Below, one piece after another: positions 7,401-8,306 of a stretch of 8,306 nucleotides of DNA (position 1 is the stretch's first letter; each line of letters begins with the position of its first letter). The DNA is taken from contig JAGHCS010000125.1 of NCBI GenBank assembly GCA_021160355.1, positions 1 through 8,306 on the forward strand. Direction: 5' to 3'. Position numbers and translations under genes: made by a program. The notes under the pieces were generated by a model. It searched no databases. It was not told where the DNA came from and worked only from the letters and a program-made list of their open reading frames with translations. The stretch comes from Candidatus Cloacimonadota bacterium (lineage in GTDB: Bacteria; Cloacimonadota; Cloacimonadia; JGIOTU-2).

Positions 7401-8109
7401 TTCCGTGTTTGAGTTAAATGGATACATTGACGAACTCGGAATCTATACTGAAGCATTTACACAGAATGAATTGCAGGATATTATTTGTACAACAGTAAGA
7501 GAGAACACCTCTGCTTTGCTCAGTTATTACAAGTTTGATATGGCGACAGAAGTTATGGATTATACTGGTTATAATGACGCTATTCCTGAAGGTTCGGTTT
7601 CATTCGATGATGCGGGTGCTCCCGTAATGACCTGGTATGGTTTTGGTTGTTCGGAATTAGTTATTGAACCATATCAAAATCTAAGTATGGATATTTCATT
7701 TAATACTCAGGGATATGATCCCCAGTTATTCTCATCAAGCATGGAGATTATCACTAATGCAGAGAATAGAAATGAACTGCTCATACCAATAGAATTGCTT
7801 TATGAACCTTACAGTGTTGATCAAAATAATACTTTCAGTAATCTCTCATTTTACTATTCAAATCCTTTTACTTCTCATGATGAAATACAATTCAGTCTGA
7901 AAACCCAGCAACAAATATCTGTTGATATCTACAATCTAAAGGGGCAATTCGTCACAAATCTTGTCGATGATATGTTGTTACCCCGACACTATTCCTATCA
8001 GTGGAATGGGAAAGATCACTCAGGCAGGACCGTGGAAAATGGTATATATTTTATTCGAATAATTTCTGAAGATAGTACAAATTTCAAAAAAATGGTTTTC
8101 CTGAGATAA
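4426..8109 (+). CDS. Secreted gingipain-family (C25) cysteine endopeptidase with LamG and sorting domains
   Basis: Predicted extracellular endopeptidase, made as a proenzyme. The signal peptide is residues 1-19 (cut after LFG), with a C25-type propeptide at about 20-215 and the catalytic domain at about 233-612. Landmarks are LIIVT (235), FLGDSDIVP (296), GYGRLSV (335), AGYFQDDEHDGYETRRF (374) and IGDPTIQIW near the end. Catalytic histidine is H469 in THRDHGYTGGW and catalytic cysteine is C502 in SINCQTGW. Their 33-residue separation equals that of RgpB (H211/C244) and Kgp (H444/C477). Downstream lie an Ig-like domain (616-698), an Ig/CARDB-like module (702-815), an ASH-like domain split around a LamG domain (about 864-1062), and a FlgD-like sorting domain (about 1138-1227). 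No gingipain-style adhesin repeats are seen. The family is clear; cleavage specificity cannot be assigned. Spacing to both neighbouring genes is under ten bases. Confidence 0.93.
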   Translation: MKHILLLGLFVLLSSSLFGDVVELSPDQALVDVTYFDEKNVTMQISLDKFERTVQQKDGVAYDNLFVDSWSRLREEGYPALPSIRKMVMVPKEGLVDVEITVIQSTEYENIIPYPAQPSAVDNDAFDTPPFTYDEQFYASQNTYPQKMYSISDVFTIRGLSFVYLTITPFQYHASKNILTVAEEFEISLNISGTYEFDDRLYSPYLSSIVMNNAINPVYEIPQRNQPKDVDGADLIIVTTYDFMDAAETLKEWKSQKGFYTDIAYLEEIGSASSNIYTYLFLAYEIWSLPPSFVIFLGDSDIVPTNYIPDQLSGGYLGSDRPYACMDGDYHPDFGYGRLSVDDEQQAFVVINKIIEYEKNPPTLPSFYEDVVNAGYFQDDEHDGYETRRFIKTSEEMRDFLLSESYNAERIYVTEGAVNPTNYNNGYYANGGPIPDELLRVNGFPWNGNATDITNAINNGVFMITHRDHGYTGGWGDPAYSTANIAQLVNGELLPMVFSINCQTGWFDSETDNVPGTFECFTEMFIRKEDGGAISTIGACRNSLSGYNDFLALGMIDGMWDNFLPNYNFNTNGYLGNVLYEGLIVMEHMWNPLQYEFDIFHVIGDPTIQIWREQPLEITATHDLGFTYDITFIPIIANIDEGIASLVVNGELVGKAEFTTSSFNLYLSESLSTPQTGTITITARDHQPYVQTVTFIPPNGSFVIIDDFSISDINGNADGEWDVGEEIILTYNMTNVGNEPVDSVDVEIDTDENYLDIAQPFTTITDLLPGESIIYSTDALISMNCTHNQRITLEAIVSNLSADFVDVHSFNVVKLPKIVLPVDSVYYEVTDDILVSIPFEIQNVGADTLLCTLFNHSHQCADITESNSYLTIPHVPEFENLSQLTLTMWVKLSQIAQPGFILNKGLINGDMSFTISMTNSSTLLYKFRDASGVDFQKIVSLDVELDEWFNLAIVVDETSITSYLNGELVDTDTFTSPIYSTDTDILVGSYVNSVFELNGYIDELGIYTEAFTQNELQDIICTTVRENTSALLSYYKFDMATEVMDYTGYNDAIPEGSVSFDDAGAPVMTWYGFGCSELVIEPYQNLSMDISFNTQGYDPQLFSSSMEIITNAENRNELLIPIELLYEPYSVDQNNTFSNLSFYYSNPFTSHDEIQFSLKTQQQISVDIYNLKGQFVTNLVDDMLLPRHYSYQWNGKDHSGRTVENGIYFIRIISEDSTNFKKMVFLR
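6565..6600 (+). other. EF-hand-like calcium loop in an Ig/CARDB-like module of the C25 protein
   Basis: Residues 714-725 read NGNADGEWDVGE. Loop positions 1, 3, 5, 7, 9 and 12 are N, N, D, E, D and E, with G at 6 and W at 8, which fits the EF-hand spacing closely. It is followed by a beta strand ending in MTNVGNE. The module looks homologous to the one at residues 582-702 of the upstream carboxypeptidase. Calcium binding is inferred. Confidence 0.55.
7015..7611 (+). other. LamG/concanavalin-like domain within the C25 protease
   Basis: Residues about 864-1062 show the LamG_3 pattern: SYLTIPHVPEF, LTLTMWVKL (W889), EWFNLAIVVD, YLNGELVD and the signature GYIDELGIYTEAF (999-1011). A segment LLSYYKFDMATEVMDYTG follows, as is common after LamG domains in FCB proteins. 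Such domains often bind carbohydrate or mediate surface contacts. It interrupts an ASH-like domain whose two halves lie at about 816-857 and 1068-1128. Confidence 0.75.
7837..8106 (+). other. FlgD-like C-terminal sorting domain of the C25 protease
   Basis: Residues about 1138-1227 contain YYSNPF (NPF at 1146-1148), EIQFSL, VDIYNLKGQFV, WNGKD (1193-1197), NGIYFIRI (1205-1212) and a basic end, KKMVFLR. This is the FlgD Ig-like form of the T9SS C-terminal domain, widespread in Cloacimonadota and related phyla. It implies export of the protease across the outer membrane. The route is inferred. Confidence 0.85.
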
Positions 8110-8115
8110 GATAAA

Positions 8116-8306
8116 ATGGCAATGGCAGCAAAAACAAATAAATTTTTATTACTTTTTTGTAGTATATGTTTGTTTATTCCACTTGCTCTTTCCGCAGTTC
8201 AGAATACCTCGATTCTTGATTCTCTCATGATTTCAGGAAAAGAAAACTATGAAAGAGGACGATCTGACCATGCGATATTCATTCTTTTGCGTGCTCAGGA
8301 ATTGGC
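8116..8306 (+). CDS. Start of a secreted TPR-like protein (cut by the window end)
   Basis: Only the first 63 codons are present. Residues 1-27 form a signal peptide: K6 and K9 in the n-region, a hydrophobic core FLLLFCSICLFIPLAL, and an ALSA cleavage site before VQ. The two cysteines in the core do not fit a lipobox. From residue 40, SGKENYERG then AIFILLRAQEL matches one tetratricopeptide repeat, with G41, Y45, G48, A53 and A60 at the canonical places. The product is therefore probably an exported TPR protein, but what follows is unknown and could include any C-terminal domain. The ATG lies six bases after the protease stop. There is no strong Shine-Dalgarno, only GAGATAAG just upstream, so coupling to the protease gene is likely. 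A second in-frame ATG at 8122 is less likely. Confidence 0.75.
   Translation, partial: MAMAAKTNKFLLLFCSICLFIPLALSAVQNTSILDSLMISGKENYERGRSDHAIFILLRAQEL

Noticed and set aside
8122..8124. Alternative start of the TPR-like gene at the second in-frame ATG
   Set aside because: It has no Shine-Dalgarno of its own. The first ATG is closer to the protease stop and better placed for coupling, and both give the same signal peptide core.
8158..8169. Lipoprotein signal in the TPR-like protein (C15, C18)
   Set aside because: The residues before each cysteine do not fit a lipobox and both lie inside the hydrophobic core; the ALSA site suits signal peptidase I.

Overview
The window is an AT-rich bacterial segment with all genes on the plus strand and tightly packed: three complete genes and the start of a fourth. 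The organism is most likely a member of the FCB group (Fibrobacteres-Chlorobi-Bacteroidetes and relatives). A Cloacimonadota-like, amino-acid-fermenting lineage is my best guess. This rests on two very large secreted peptidases that both end in type IX secretion (T9SS)-style C-terminal sorting domains, on a gingipain-like C25 protease, and on the many beta-sandwich accessory domains typical of that group. The assignment is inference; no marker gene lies in the window.

Layout. Positions 38-3166 encode a 1042-residue secreted M14 zinc carboxypeptidase (exopeptidase). It has a propeptide, catalytic domain, transthyretin-like domain, discoidin-like domain, two Ig-like modules, a jelly-roll module and a sorting domain. 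After a 50-base gap, which holds a possible sigma70-like promoter and a Shine-Dalgarno site, 3217-4416 encodes a 399-residue cytosolic PLP aminotransferase of fold type I with all expected active-site residues. Nine bases later, 4426-8109 encodes a 1227-residue secreted C25 (gingipain-family) cysteine endopeptidase. It has a signal peptide, propeptide, catalytic domain, Ig-like modules, a LamG-type lectin-like domain apparently nested inside another beta-sandwich, and a FlgD-like sorting domain. Six bases after that, at 8116, a secreted protein with a tetratricopeptide-like repeat begins and runs off the end.

How the genes may work together. The endopeptidase would cut extracellular protein and the carboxypeptidase would trim the resulting peptides. 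The intracellular aminotransferase could then pass amino groups from the imported amino acids to 2-oxoacids. The short spacings, and a Shine-Dalgarno that overlaps the aminotransferase stop codon, support co-expression at least from 3217 onward. I see no mobile element, CRISPR array, RNA gene or convincing terminator. The most specific predictions are a lysine at the S1'-specificity position of the carboxypeptidase, suggesting preference for acidic C-terminal residues, and a LamG domain inserted into a split ASH-like domain of the C25 protease.
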